NCBI GenBank assembly: GCA_036971715.1
Contig: JAVHJL010000003.1
Coordinates: 496,001-560,000, forward strand
Source of the DNA: Arthrobotrys musiformis
Lineage: Eukaryota; Ascomycota; Orbiliomycetes; Orbiliales; Orbiliaceae
DNA: 64,000 nt
Reading direction: 5' to 3'
Part shown: positions 21,550-33,911 of the stretch, in pieces
Layout: each line of letters opens with the position of its first letter
Position numbering within the stretch: position 1 is the first letter of the stretch
The notes under the pieces: generated by a model
What the model saw: only the letters and a program-made list of their open reading frames with translations
The model's database searches: none
What the model was told of the DNA's origin: nothing
Made by a program: the position numbers and the translations under genes

Positions 21550-24500
21550 ATGGCGAGCAATTACTACAATTACAACTACGGGAACTCGTCCTATTCGCAG
21601 AACCAGCAGCAGTCCTCGGATCAGTACTCGTCTACCGCTCCGGCTGCCGCAGCCGCACCACAGGCGTCGCAAACGTATTACTCGGCGAGTCAGTCGCAGC
21701 CACGGCAGACAGCTCCGGCGGTACGGCAGTCCGCGGCTACTGGTGATAGTAGATCGAGTAGATCGAATACTACACAGTACAATGGCCTTCATTTTCCTGC
21801 CCCGGCCCCTGCAAGGCAGGCGGTAGCGACACCGGCTACCACAACAGCGGGTCATGGTTCTAATGTCAATGCTGTTGGGAATTCTAGTGGAGGGGTTAGG
21901 TCCAATGTGTCGAACGTGGGGAATGCGACGGGCTATGGGTCTGGAGGCCATTACCAGCAGCCTTCAAATCAGCAGTCGGCTGCTCCGCCAAGACAGCGGA
22001 CGGATGCAGTAGCGGGACGGACCCATGATCGTGCAGAACATGCATTGTCGGCATCGGCAGGGTGGAATGCTGGAACTGGCACTAATGCTTCATCATCTGC
22101 AAATCTAGACTATGGATATTCGTACGGCAAGGCGAATGCTACTGCCTCACAATCACAGCAGCAGCATACGCAACAGGGCTACTATGCCACACCGCAAAGG
22201 ACCTCTGCCGCACCATCAGCTAGTTCGCAAACATCATACAGTAATCCCGTTCCTAGATCGTCATCAGCTGTGTCTAAACAAACTGTTCAAAGGCAGCCAG
22301 CCCAAAATTATGGACAGCCGGATCAAAGTAGCTCCAAGGCATCCTATGCATATGAAACATCATCTGTAAAAACAAACACATCGAATGCCACGCCCACCTA
22401 TCAGCAAACCGCGGAGTATGGGAAGGCTTGCCATGATGATACCGATCAGAGTCAGTCTTATCTCCACCGAGTATATACTCTTCCTCAGCCCACTCCGACC
22501 AGGAATGTCGCTGATAACTCAGCTTCCTATTTCTCGAACGCCCATGCTACAGAACCTTCATATACTCCTTCGTCACAATCTTCAAAACCGAGTACAATGT
22601 CCCAGGCGGCCTCTTATAGTAACCCTGGGCAGGACATGGGGAGAGGCACGTCCACCACAGCCGCCCCAGCGACCTCTCATAACTATGGAAGTTCAGCAGC
22701 TGTTCATGCTCAACCTAGCCAGCAGCAGTATTATCAAGATTATGCCGGTACCAATGTAAACGTAACTCAAAATCAAGATACCTCCTACCATAGCGTAGTC
22801 GCTCCCACGACGTCTACCACTACGGCAGTACCGGCCCCGGCTCTGCTACAAGATCCAGTTTCCGCCCCACAGGTTCCCGTAACACCCATGCCTACTGCGA
22901 AGAAGCCCAGGAAGCCACGCCAATCGCTATCGCAGAAGTCTCCGCCAAAAAAGACCCCCAAAACTCGGACGCCAAAGAAGCCTAAGACATCGGCGGTTTC
23001 TACCCCTTCGACGGAATTCGCAGTTTCCCAGCCGCCAACCTCCTTACCCCCCCAACATACATACTATCCGGCCGACTCCAAAGCCGATCCACCCTCGGGG
23101 AAAGATGCTACTTCTCAGGCCGCGTTTACGAAGGTGGGCCAGCCGTCCGAGCAGTCTCTCTCCCCAGCCTCTGTGGCGGACTCGGGTATACAGACGATGG
23201 AGCAGCATATGCGTGAAATGGTAGAAAAGATGCGAGAGTATCAGTCAAAGGACCCCACTGCCTTCCAACAGGTATGGGAGAACGTTAAACGTGGTAATCC
23301 TCCAGCTGCCAGTGCAAAAGGAGCAGCCCAGGGCCCTTCGACGGGGTCGAAAACCGTGCCTAGTATTGAAAACCCGCAGCAGTCGTCGGCAGCTCGACAA
23401 TCAACTCCTGCGGAGACCAGGAAGCAGACTCCAACCCTAGGAAACGCCGCTTCGCAGGCACAAAAGACAGTATGGCCTTCTAGTCAGAAGTCTGCGCTGT
23501 CGAAGACAGTCTCCACTTTTCTGACGAAGATTGGCCAAGCATGCTCTGAATCTTATGCTGTGAGTCTTCTCGACTACGGCCCGACCTTTCCAGAGCTATG
23601 CCAAAAGCTTGAGAACCAGGGTTATCGTTTTGAAAAGAACCAACTTGCACTGGAATTGCTGAAAACTTCAGAGAGTGTTGATGCCTCAAAAGCTTCATCA
23701 ACAACAGCTCCAGCGATATCAGCTGCAACTCCCTCAGCAGATGTTCCACCTAGAACAATGACACCTCAATCTATGAAATCATTCAATCCACGAAACATCA
23801 AGGACTCGATCACCAACCTCATCCCTCCAGATAATCATCACGACCATTCCCAAAACTTCGTTGCTCCATCCCTGATCTATCGCGAAGTATCTTATCCGAG
23901 CCACTTCGGGCAGCCTGAGTCCAACGTACGCTCCGACGAACCAAGTGCACCTCCCACACCGGCCGCAATGCCTCTCCCTCCTTCCCACGCCATTGTCGAG
24001 AAGCCGAACAAGGCTCCTGGCAAAAAGCGCGTTTCACTTGCAAAGGTTCCCAAAGGGGCACACCCTTCAAAGACCCCTCAAACTCCTCAAACTCCCCAGA
24101 CCCCCCAGGCTATTCCAGCCATGACTCCGGTCCCACAACCACAAGCACCAACCGCACCCCAGCCTAGCTTTCCTCCAGCTTTGAGGGAAGAGCCAATGCT
24201 TGATGCTAGGTATGTATTTCTAATCGTAATGAATGTATATATACTCAAGTAATTTGCTTGCTAATTTTAACACTTAGTCCTGCAAGCCCTCTCACCATCA
24301 CTATCACCAAACCGGTCTCCCGTTACGAAAGCCTCATTCAAGCTTCATCTCCTACCAATCCATCTACTCGATCACAGGCTGAAGAAGACAGTTCTGCCCT
24401 TGAAAAGCTACACTCAAAACTAGAGGCTCAGATGTCACGATTGAAGAAGCTCGAAGAGCCATTGGAGCTACCCACGCCTGCTCCCGTTCTATCTCAACAA

Positions 24501-26060
24501 GCTCCTCCTGCTCCTCCTCCAGTCCTCGCTCCGCCACCGTCCCGTAAACCAGCATGGCCACGTGCCCCAACTTTGGATAAGAAGAAGGCTTTGAGGCGGA
24601 ACACATATGACCCTAAAACCATTGTCCATGATGTGTTGCAAGCTACCGGCCGTCATCCACAGTATGAAGGTCTCAACAGCCGCCTTGCGATCCTCAAACG
24701 GCTTCACCCGGAAGTCTTCGACAACAACACCGATCTTGCAGCCATTCCTTGGGACCTGTATGACCCTCCACCAGCACCACTCCCAGGTGAGGAACGGAAG
24801 GTCAAACGAAGCCTGGTGCTGGATGGTGAAGAAGAAACCAGGGGCAGAAAACGGGAACCGACCCCATTTACAACAGCCGTTCCTAGAGCTGAGCCTATTC
24901 CTCTAGCTCCAACACCGGATGGGAAGGTTAGAGGTAAACGTGGCCGCCCGAGAGGCAGTAGAGGTGTCACTCGAGGTGCCCGCGGAGGAAGAGGCGGTTT
25001 TATAGTCTTAGGACATACGGGAACTCCCAACGCAGATACCAACGCCACTGGTGATCCATCTACGACAGCCAATGCCCATAGCTACGGCATTGTCACTCGT
25101 GTGAACATCAATACTCTGACGAAGGGAGGCGGCGGTAGCAATAGAGGCGAAAATGGTCGCAAACGCAAGTACGGCAATTCGCCGGACCCTGGTGATGGTA
25201 GTGTTGGTGGCAGTGGATGGGGTCACGGTTCATTGCCGTCCATTCCCACATTTAAATGCCAGTGGGAGAAATGCAACCAGGAATTGCAAAACCTTGAGAC
25301 TCTCCGCAAACATTTGGTTAAGAAACATAAAGTCGAGAATACTCAAGGTGTGCTACCCTGCTGTTGGGGGAAATGTGGGACGTTGATACCTGTTGGTATG
25401 TTAGATCCACAAACAGGAAAGCAAATTTTTGAGCAAAGAAGGAAGAGGTTGAATTTCGGAACCGGGGCTGCGTGGGATAATCATGTTCTGGGCGAGCACC
25501 TGAGGGTCGTTCAAGACGAACTCGGTGACGGGATGAGTGTTTCCGCTGGTACGTGTAACATTTCCTCCTCATCTGTTGTTTAGTTACAGCAAACGCTAAC
25601 ACAAGATAAAACAGCCCGTTCATTGTCTCGGGACTCTTCGGCACACTCGGTTGAAGGTCGTCTACGCTCTATGTCACTTGACCGAACCGGCCGCTCACTC
25701 ACGCCTGTTATTTCACAAGCACCTTATGGGTACAAGTTTGCACCGCCACCCGGTTTCTCAGGTGGGAGCCAGTTCAAGCTTGCTCACGAGTTCCCCGAAC
25801 AGATCAGTCTCGAGACTGATGAAGACGAGCAAAAGTTTCTCGAAGATGAGTTAGCTAGGATTGGGCGCATGGGAGCTGGGACGGAGTCCTTTAGCCTGAT
25901 GGACCTTCCAGAGCTTGAATTCGATAACGGAGAAGGTTGGACCGCTAAAGTTAGGAAACTCACGACAGATTTTAGCAAGGTCCCACCTATTCCTCCTAGG
26001 CCTTTGACGCAACCCGGTGACGAAAATGGGGAGAAAGGCAAAGGTAGGGCTGATAGTTGA
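21550..26060 (+). CDS. Large Q/S-rich C2H2 zinc-finger / AT-hook nuclear protein
   Basis: Three exons (21550-24209, 24278-25548, 25615-26060) join to 1458 residues. The first 450 are low-complexity Gln/Ser/Tyr/Ala-rich (prion-like: MASNYYNYNYGNSSYSQ). A Lys/Pro-rich basic block with repeated TPK motifs follows (about 450-490), then a helical segment around MEQHMREMVEKMREYQSK. After a Pro/Thr-rich linker comes a conserved-looking segment (VHDVLQATGRHPQYE to IPWDLYDPP). An AT-hook/RG-rich patch (RGKRGRPRGSRG) is next. The zinc-finger region follows: CQWEKC, with HLVKKHK as the His pair, and a second CCWGKCGTL paired with DNHVLGEH. The C-terminal exon is Ser-rich then acidic. It is probably a chromatin or transcription factor. 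I cannot name it or its targets. The start gives the longest frame, and no upstream in-frame exon is evident. Confidence 0.88.
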
Positions 26061-26145
26061 AAACGAATTCTTTGACTCGATTCTCTTATTGCCACATACC
26101 CCCCCTTCTCTTCCCCCCTCCCTTGTTATTTTACCAACCCTATAA

Positions 26146-26182
<37 letters not shown>

Positions 26183-26943
26183 ATACCCTCGTTAACGATG
26201 GAACGAACTTTTTCAATCTTCCGTCAAGAACCCTGATATTTACGTTTCTGAGCGGCATACCTTTCTGGCGTTGTGGTTTACTTTTCTAAGCCTTTATTCA
26301 GGCATATTAAAACACTGAGATTCGAGACTATTTACGTTTCTATGCAATCAAAGCGAAGCATTGCGCCGGCGTCATTGAAACTTTTTATTATTATCTTCTC
26401 CTTCGGATTTCAACCCCTCCCGTTTAAGGATAATTTATATTCATCCCCCGTTAGACACTTACTTCTTTCGACCCATCTTCCCCAAGAGAGTAAATAATAA
26501 TAAAACACCCTTTGAGAGATCCACCAGCTCAAACCCAGATAACCGTACTATGTATATCACCCAATGCTTTACTGGATGCAGTGAGGAGTCCTTCCATTGC
26601 CAAATGCGGACGATATCTTGCTCATTCCCATTATTTCGGACGTTTCCGCCATAAGAAAAAAGGAACATGGATATATCTCATTCTTGAAACCTCACTCACT
26701 TCTACCCTTCCCTTTTTTTTTTTCGAAACAAAACATCATGGGTAGAGGGATCTGAACAGACCAAACGTGGTCGTCCTTCAACTAGTCTCGAGCGTTTCCT
26801 GCCCTGCATTTTAGCAAGCACGGTTTCACGAGGCCGCGAGCTACGGGAAAAGTACCACAATAACAACGCATTTCCAACCTAAGTCCAGCGGCTTCAAATC
26901 TGATGAATACCCACGTCGAGAACCTGTACGACGGGACAGCAAA
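26061..26943. other. Intergenic region between the C2H2 gene and the PTH11-like gene
   Basis: About 0.9 kb, tandem orientation. It contains a 33-base T homopolymer (26149-26181) just after the C2H2 gene and no supported coding region. Confidence 0.6.
26149..26181. repeat. Poly-T tract (33 T)
   Basis: An uninterrupted run of T 90 bp after the C2H2 stop codon. It could be 3'-UTR/terminator DNA or the tail of a minus-strand retroposed sequence. No element body or target duplication was seen beside it. Confidence 0.85.
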
Positions 26944-28629
26944 ATGGCGAACAAGACCGCTGCGGCCAACCTAACACTCTCGGATCTATTCAACAGTTCG
27001 GACCCGTTCGCCCCGCTCCTAAACTCCACGGGTATCAATATCCACAACTACCCATCCATAAATAGCAATCCACTGCTCTCCGAGCCCATACCGTTGGATG
27101 TGGTGGCATCATGGCCGCTGCCGAATTATATCAATCCCGAGACGAAACATCCGCAGATGTTTGCGTGGGAGTTAAGTTTGCTTTCTTTGGCGGTTGTGGC
27201 GGTGGTGTTGAGGTTTTATGTCAGGGTGTGGATGATGAGGCCGATTTGGGGGGTTGGAGGGGATGATTGGGGGGTTTCGATTGCGCTGGTGAGATACTTC
27301 ATACCTTTTACATCTATCTATCTTCTAAGTCTTTCTGGATTGAAATTGGTTGGTTAATTGGGGGGATATAAGTAGTTATTCGCCATCGGGTTGACGACGG
27401 TGCAGTTGAATTCTACACGATACGGGTATGGTACGCTGCCCCTCCAATAGCCCCCTTCCAAACCCAAACAGATAACTCATATCTAACTACTCCCGATATA
27501 CAAAAAAACAGGGATGCACATCTGGGACGTAAAACCCGAATGGATAATGCCCATGCGGCAAATGGCATTCTGCACACAACTCCTCTTCGTCCTCTGCACC
27601 ACCACCACAAAACTCTCAATCCTCTCCTTCTATCTCCGCCTCTCCGCCTCCCCCACCTTCCGCTTCCTAGTCTACTCCGGCATGGCCTTCGCCTTAGCAA
27701 CAGGCACCTCCTTCCTCTTCGTCATAATCTTCCAATGTACCCCCATAAACGCCTACTGGGACCTAACCCTCCCCGAAGCCAAATGCGTCAACGAATCAGC
27801 CGCAAACATTGCGAACGCTGTGATAAACAGCCTTTGCGATCTTTACGTTTTTTCCCTGCCCATAAAGGATATGTTGAGTCTACGGCTACCTCTACGGCAG
27901 AGGATAAGTCTCGTCGTGTTATTCTCCCTGGGTGGGGTGGTATGCATCGCTGGTTGGTTGAGGGTATGGCAGTTGACGTGCGTTTTGAAACGGACGTATG
28001 ATAATACCTGGTACGGTCCTACTATGTATATTCTTACTGCGGTGGAGTGCGATGTGGCGATTCTGTGTGGGTGTTTACCGGCTTTGAAGCCGTTGATGGC
28101 GAAGGTGGTGCCGGGGTTAAGGAAGTTTAGTTTAAGGAGGCTGAGCGGGGCCGGGTTGACGGCTGGGAGTGGAAGCGAGAAGGGGAAGTATAACAAGGGG
28201 AAGGGGAGTGAGATTGGAGATACTAGCGGTGAGGGAAGTGGGAATGGGATGGGTAGGAGGAGAGGCGCGGTGAGCGGTATGAGTATGGGCCGATGTCCAT
28301 ATTCGGATCCGAGTAAATTGCTGGATCCTACGAATTTAGTGCCGGAGCTGGAGAAAGCTAAAAGATTGAATGCCGGCGATGTTGGGAGCTGTAAAAGCGA
28401 GTTGAGTATTCCGTTATACGAGAATATTCTGAAGAGCACTAGCAGACTGCCGCTGCAAGATCAGGATCAAGATCAAAATGTGAGCGGTGGGAGGGGTGGT
28501 GGTGATGATTATGATGATGATATTGAGGGCACTGGAAGCCCTACGGATACTAGGCCGAGGAGAGATCTAGAAAGTGGATATCCGCCGATAGCTGCGAGGA
28601 GTATGGATTGGGCAAACTATAAGCCGTAA
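26944..28629 (+). CDS. PTH11-like integral membrane protein (fungal rhodopsin-domain family)
   Basis: A seven-helix plasma-membrane protein of the fungal family often treated as GPCR-like. Three exons (26944-27288, 27376-27430, 27512-28629) give 505 residues. The extracellular N-terminus carries N-glycosylation sequons (NLT, NSS, NST). Helix 1 is ELSLLSLAVVAVVLRFYVRV, followed by the family motif IWGVGGDDW. The exon 2-3 junction restores YGYGMHIWDVKPEW, a family signature; it requires donor GTACGC at 27431 rather than GTATGG at 27426. Further helices include LLFVLCTTTTKLSILSFYLR, FALATGTSFLFVIIFQC, NAVINSLCDLYVFSLPI, SLVVLFSLGGVVCIAGWLRV and ILTAVECDVAILCGCLPAL. The roughly 180-residue cytosolic tail is Gly/Ser-rich with an Asp-rich patch. 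It has no CFEM domain, unlike true PTH11. The ligand is unknown. Confidence 0.88.
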
Positions 28630-29013
28630 ATTTAAAGGATCACCTTTTTAAAACAAGTACCATGGCTGTATCACATTGTGAATAGTGTATTGTAGGAGCT
28701 AAAACACTGCCGTAAGCATTATGCCCAAGTAGAGCATTTTAAATTTCCATTCGTAACGGGTCCTTCCCAAATGTAATAGATTATCCCATCACGAGATGTT
28801 TCGAAGTGTCGACGGAACATGAAATATGTACATGCGGAATGAAACCTGAACCAAAAGGATAATCCTGCTGCTGTTACGCAGGATAATGTACGGCTGCCAT
28901 GAGAGCAACCACCTAAAGAATGATAGTCTATCCAACGCCATGCAGAAACCAGCCCCTCGATCTTCTCTAGCTCAAAGAACAAAATCTAAGATAGAAGAGG
29001 ATAAATATTTTTA
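28630..29013. other. Convergent gap between the PTH11-like gene and PRMT5
   Basis: About 380 bp of 3' flanking DNA for both genes. It is AT-rich, with no coding or structural feature seen. Confidence 0.65.
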
Positions 29014-31516
29014 TCACATCAAGCAACCATTTTTCTTACTGCTGCAAATTTCAGAAACAGCAATCGGAACACGTTTCCGGGAGTAGTTGCTGGAGCTCTT
29101 TTGGCTCTCCACCGTCATTGGCGAACTAGTGATCCCACCATCGATTGATGAAAGGACAAAAGAAAATGTTTCAACCATCCAATCGTACCAAACTTTTCTA
29201 CCATCTGTATGTCGCCAGAAGGAAACCTGGGCTTCAGAGTCGTCTGGAACGGGCATCGGTGTCTATTAATCCGTTAAAATCTTTTGTCAGAAGGACATGA
29301 AAAATGGGGGAACGGCTGGGAAGAATATGGATAGGAACTCACTCTAAGAGGGAAGTAGATGGCAAACCATGATATCATATCTTTGCTCTTGGCATCGATC
29401 GTGTCGGGGCGGGTGCTCAATTCAATAATTGAAGTGCCGTTAGCGTTCTCATAGAGAACACACTCGAAGTAGCCAGCGATACCATGGATAACTCCTCGTC
29501 GAGGAATAGGAAACGCGGCAATCGCTTCGCGCTGGTTGTGGTCATTAAATCCACAATCATGCTCCAATTCATCCTCCGAGACTGGATGCTTGAATTCCCA
29601 AGCTTGATGAATGTTTGGCTCACCGTTATTGTTTTGAGATAAAAAGTCGATGGCCGTAAGCATAACTACGTATGGGACTTCGTAAATATCTACAGAGTTC
29701 GATGAGGTAGCTCTGGAGAGTAGATCTCCGTGGATTTTCGGTGCCATAATCGGTGTGTAATGTGCTGTATACGACTGGGGAATGTTTATGCCCACTGTAG
29801 GGTGGAGGACCCTCTGAACGCCGTCCAAGCATTCCGGCGAGAGTTCGTTGTCCGCAAAAGATCCCAGGAGCTCAGAAACGAGAACATGCACGTATGTATT
29901 GGGGGGCTCCCATTTTCGCATGTCAGTTTTGACGAGGGTGACGGCACCACCCCAAACATCGCGGTTCATTTTCATCAAGTGAGTGTATGCGTTAGGGTTC
30001 TTTTCGATGGCGAACATCGTGATATCTATGCTAGCATTTGTCGCTGCGCGTATACACCGAGTGACAAGAGGGCCACGACCGGCGCCAACAACCGCAACAC
30101 AGCTATGACATAAGTTAGGATCTTCTACTCGCTCTGGACGGTTAGGAGTCTTCTTACATGTCTTCAACACCTTGTTGTTTCAAATCCTCAAGTGCCAGCC
30201 CGACCGCCTTCTCGTATTGGTCGTATTTGACAGGATCTTTTTCAAAGACTTCATAGGTCATGCTTTCCAAGTTATCTGCCAAAGGCTGTAATGGGGATTG
30301 CAAATAATCCTGATACCCAGCCCCGAAGCTATCAAGGGGTGGCGGTGGCGGTAAATTGATAAGATGATAATGTAAGTACTTCCTGTAGGACTCGGGGTCA
30401 TCTCTTCGTGTTGGCGTTATCGACACTGTCTGCCTTGCTCCCCCGCTAGAGGTACTAGGTTTTGGTACGAGCGGTGGAAATTCTGCGTCTGCAGGGTCTA
30501 CTGGCTCGGCCTCGGCATGTCGAGTGTTAGATAAGAGATAGAAGGGATTTTTTCTTGCAAATTGAGTGACGAGTTTTTGATGAGGTTTCGTTAAAACAGG
30601 ATACCCTTTCGTGTTCAAAAGGAACGCCGTAGAATCTATCATTAGATAACGAATCGGCTCCGAAAACCATCTTTTCAAAGTATGTGTTCTCGGAATCGAA
30701 TACTCAATCTGGAGGGCTAATTGGAGCAATAGTTTATCAGAATATAGTTTTGCAGCATAATTTAGGTTAGAGGCCTACCTAATCCCAACCGTGATGTGTA
30801 TCTAGCTGAGGTCCGTATGGTGTTCCAGATGTCCCACGATGTAAGTTCATCATAAAGAACATCTGGGGGAACTCTTTCGGTGTCTTGAGTTGGAACTTCG
30901 GGGTCTTCTTGTTTTGGAGCGAGTGAGGGGCCAAATGCTGGCAACATGATGTTGATAGTTAAGTAGGCGTTGATCGCAAGGCCTTGTACAATTGACTGGC
31001 AGTATCCTGCCATATTTTGTTGGGCCGTTTTCGGGCCATCGATCAACAAAGTAGCGAGGCCGCAGAAGCCTGCATAGCCTATTTCGTGATGCAGAACCTG
31101 CCTTGACGCAGATGCGATCAAAGGATCGAGAGAATCTAGTTCGATCCATTCGGATGTGACACCGATAACCTTCCCCGAGGCGACAAGGTCATCTGGGTGC
31201 ATATTGACATCCTCCACCTCAAGCCCGGGAATATACAAACGAGTGCTTCCATTCTTGCGAGCCTCTTCAATGATTGCTTGCACTTTCGCCTGATAGTTAA
31301 TGTTGCTGATATGAACACTGATCATATTATACTAGGCAATATCGAAGTAAAATTAGCCCGCGTTCTCCCTAAATAAACCCAGAAACGTGGTCAATTTCAT
31401 ACAGAGTCCTTGGCTGCCCTGTCCAATATGTCATACGATAATGCACTTCCAGGTGCCGGAAGGTGTTCTCCAATGAAGAAGGCCATTGGGGCCTGGCCCT
31501 CTGCACTGTCTGCCAT
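29014..31516 (-). CDS. prmt5: Protein arginine N-methyltransferase 5 (PRMT5/Skb1/Hsl7)
   Basis: Catalyses symmetric dimethylation of arginine using S-adenosylmethionine, on Sm proteins, histones and RGG proteins. Five exons (31516-31403, 31331-30779, 30716-30158, 30102-29343, 29262-29014) sum to 744 residues. The N-terminal TIM-barrel-like part includes FFIGEHLPAPGS and LLIDGPKTAQQN. The catalytic part has YEVFEKDPVKYDQYEKA, whose Phe is the residue that sets PRMT5 product specificity. The SAM loop VVGAGRGPLV is at about 413-422. The double-E loop is SELLGSFADNELSPECLDG (about 485-503). The last exon gives VSFWRHTDGRKVWYDW, the expected end. Start: the in-frame ATG at 31516 (MADSAEGQ). Upstream, the same frame runs to a TAG that also forms a possible 3' splice site, so a small extra first exon is possible. 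Confidence 0.93.
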
Positions 31517-32319
31517 CTCGACTTTCTGCTTTTTTTCGGGGTTATTGGTATCAATCGAGACGGCTTCGGGAGGCCTCTTGAGCGATGATAACTGTTCTGT
31601 CGTGTCGGGCTCCTATCCCTCCATGATGTAGGTTATCGTCTATGAGGTTGCTCGAAGGTCGCCTGGGTAGATGGCGATGAGAATTGCGATGGTGGATGGA
31701 GTACCGGGGAGGAATTGGTCACGGAGATGGTATGACGTTTGGCCGTGGCGACAATTTGGCTGTCCTTTTTGGTAGTCTGGGGGAGAGGCCCCGCGGGGCA
31801 GTTGGTGGGGTGGTTGTCGGGCTGGTGGACGGGGTTTGAGACGCACAGCAAATTTGGCCAAGCGCATGCGACCACAAAAAAATATGGGCATCGCGGGTTG
31901 GGCAACACAAAAAATACAACATGTTTAGGGTTCGAATTGATGCCTGAACTTGAAGAACTTGAGAAAGGCCCCAAGCATTAAGTGTATGTCCGACTTATAC
32001 AAGAATTATCTGGGGCCAACTACAAGGAGACTCTGTGCTAAGGCCCCCCCAATTTCGCTCTTATATCTTGAAAAAGGCTATTTTATGGGGAACATGTGTA
32101 CTGACGTCATGATCATGAATGTGAACAGCCGTGTATAGGGCCGTGGAAGCTAGTAGCTAGGTAGTAGCTAGTAGTGGCACTAATTCATACAGCTTCTATG
32201 TGTTTGTGGAACCAGCTGGAGTACAAGTCGAATGTACCACTAGCTTGGGGCACCTGTAGGAGGCTGGGTAAGAGGAATCAAAGCTAGCTAGCAGGGCTAC
32301 TCAAGAGCTTGAACAAAAA
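31517..32319. other. Intergenic region upstream of PRMT5
   Basis: About 0.8 kb. The left half is the PRMT5 promoter, with one TTGGTCACG copy at 31715-31723. Around 32140-32180 short TAGTAGCTAG-type repeats occur. Overlapping minus-strand frames at 31633-31974 are Pro/Thr-rich with no domain and are not called. Confidence 0.55.
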
Positions 32320-33561
32320 CTAGTCTCCGGTCCACCACGCCGTTCCCTTTGTGGCTTGTAAGCCGCCTTTTTTGACCTTAGAAGCAAATGCTGACCGAAT
32401 TCGATCATTTGTTATCCGCTCAATTACTACTGAAAGCTTTCTCAAAGTTCTGGCCCACTCATCGGAAGCCATTTTAAACTCATCGACAATATCGAGGACC
32501 TCCTCTGTTTTACTCTTGAACTTTGGTAACCTATCCGGATATTTGATGGCGTGCAGGCTCGGGACAGAGATAATTTCTTGAACAGTATTTGCGGAGTATC
32601 GCTTCAATTGGCTCCTAGCATCTAGAAGATTATTCATGGCAGTCGTCAGAGTCTTCTCTATTTGTACCGGTTGGTCCGCATTTATCAGAACATCGCCGTT
32701 GAACAAATCTTTCTTGTCCCAGATCCATGCGAATATAGCCTGGTGGTCGAATATATCATTCTTCAGAAAGAAGGCAATCCCGTCAACTAAGTCGCAAATG
32801 TTTAGTCTTTCTTTTGGTTTCCGGCTCGTCCCTCCCCAGCCCTCGATATACCCTCGACTTGAATACCGTGGGGTTGCATCTGCAACTAAGCTATTTCCCA
32901 TGTTCGCACTGTTCACCATTGCACTGTTCCCCATAGCCAATTTCATGATCACAGATGTATCAAGTGTATTATCCTGCGGAGATCGACCTCCATTCGTCCC
33001 AGTTACTCCGGGGAGCCCTATCCATGACTTAGATTCTTGAGGAACTCGAGGTTTCCATCCCAAACCCTCGATCTGTAAATTCATGATAGCCTTTACTGAC
33101 TGGTCGATAGAATCAAAAGCCGTTCGGACACCCTCAATCTCTCGTGGTGGGACCTTATAAAAATCCAGAAGCTTCAACGAGTAGTCTTCAAGGTCGGAAT
33201 TGGCGATATTCAACCGTTCGAGAATGTCGCATAGAAATCCGGTTTGAAATGGATAAAAGTCGTCCGATTCCGAGTCTCCGCGTTCCGAGATTATCCCGCC
33301 ATCTTGAAACTCACTTGCTATGTCTGTTATTTGTTTGAGCTCGGCAACGATATGATCATTATCAACCGTAAGTTTGTCCCAATGTCTTGAACTCAATACT
33401 TCACTCTTTGCCAGATTCGCGATACCTGTCAGAAGATTGCCTCCAACAGGTGTGCAAGAGATCCCACTAAAGAGCGAGAACGATATCAGGAAAGAATAAA
33501 TAAGAATTCTTGATCTTCGAGTTACGGTAGCCCGACCCGTTATTGGTCTGTATAGGCCCAT
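32320..33561 (-). CDS. Unrecognised secreted alpha-helical protein (member A of a divergent pair)
   Basis: A single 1242-nt exon encodes 413 residues. I recognise no family. After a basic start (MGLYRPITGRATVTRRSR) there is a hydrophobic core ILIYSFLISFSLFSGISC, read as a signal peptide or anchor. The body is predominantly helical by composition: one block around FLCDILERLNIANSDLEDY to FDSIDQSVKAIMNL, a Gly/Ser/Asn-rich linker (about 175-240), and a second block from RLNICDLVDGIAFFLKND to TLRKLSVVIERI. It ends GTAWWTGD. Cysteines are few. It lies head-to-head with 33912-35219, whose protein has the same overall plan and a similar helical stretch (SANTVQEI here, YANTILEL there). The 13-nt promoter element CATATCGTGGCAA ends 41 bp before the ATG. 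Likely an accessory secreted protein; no function is assigned. Confidence 0.75.
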   Translation of the reverse strand: MGLYRPITGRATVTRRSRILIYSFLISFSLFSGISCTPVGGNLLTGIANLAKSEVLSSRHWDKLTVDNDHIVAELKQITDIASEFQDGGIISERGDSESDDFYPFQTGFLCDILERLNIANSDLEDYSLKLLDFYKVPPREIEGVRTAFDSIDQSVKAIMNLQIEGLGWKPRVPQESKSWIGLPGVTGTNGGRSPQDNTLDTSVIMKLAMGNSAMVNSANMGNSLVADATPRYSSRGYIEGWGGTSRKPKERLNICDLVDGIAFFLKNDIFDHQAIFAWIWDKKDLFNGDVLINADQPVQIEKTLTTAMNNLLDARSQLKRYSANTVQEIISVPSLHAIKYPDRLPKFKSKTEEVLDIVDEFKMASDEWARTLRKLSVVIERITNDRIRSAFASKVKKGGLQATKGTAWWTGD

Positions 33562-33911
33562 TTTCTCGTCGCCATGTGATATCCGGTGGCCCTTGTCGGT
33601 TTTGCCACGATATGCATATATCGTGTGGAATTAATTCGCTAACCTTAGATTTGTGAGTATATGGGGCTCAATGCATAAGGAAATCAACTATCTCGATCAA
33701 TCCCCCTCCCACGAATATATGTTTGCTGTCCTTACTACAAAACAAGGAATTAACTCATACTTCCGCAAATCTGACTGAACACGCATGGCGATACCGCAAT
33801 TTTCCATCCGAGAACTTCATATCGTGGCAACCTGAAATCGTACTCCTGTAAAAATCTTAAATTGAATAATCCATGCTGGGGGTCTGAATTGTGGATTGCA
33901 ATATTGACATC
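33562..33911. promoter_or_regulatory. Bidirectional promoter of the orphan secreted pair, with a mirrored 13-bp element
   Basis: A 350-bp gap between divergent ATGs. CATATCGTGGCAA occurs twice, once on each strand: minus at 33614-33602 (41 bp from ATG A) and plus at 33818-33830 (82 bp from ATG B). Each copy points toward its own gene. The minus copy is part of a perfect 8-bp inverted repeat CACGATAT-GCAT-ATATCGTG at 33606-33625. Co-regulation by one dimeric factor is the simplest reading, but it is inference. Confidence 0.6.
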
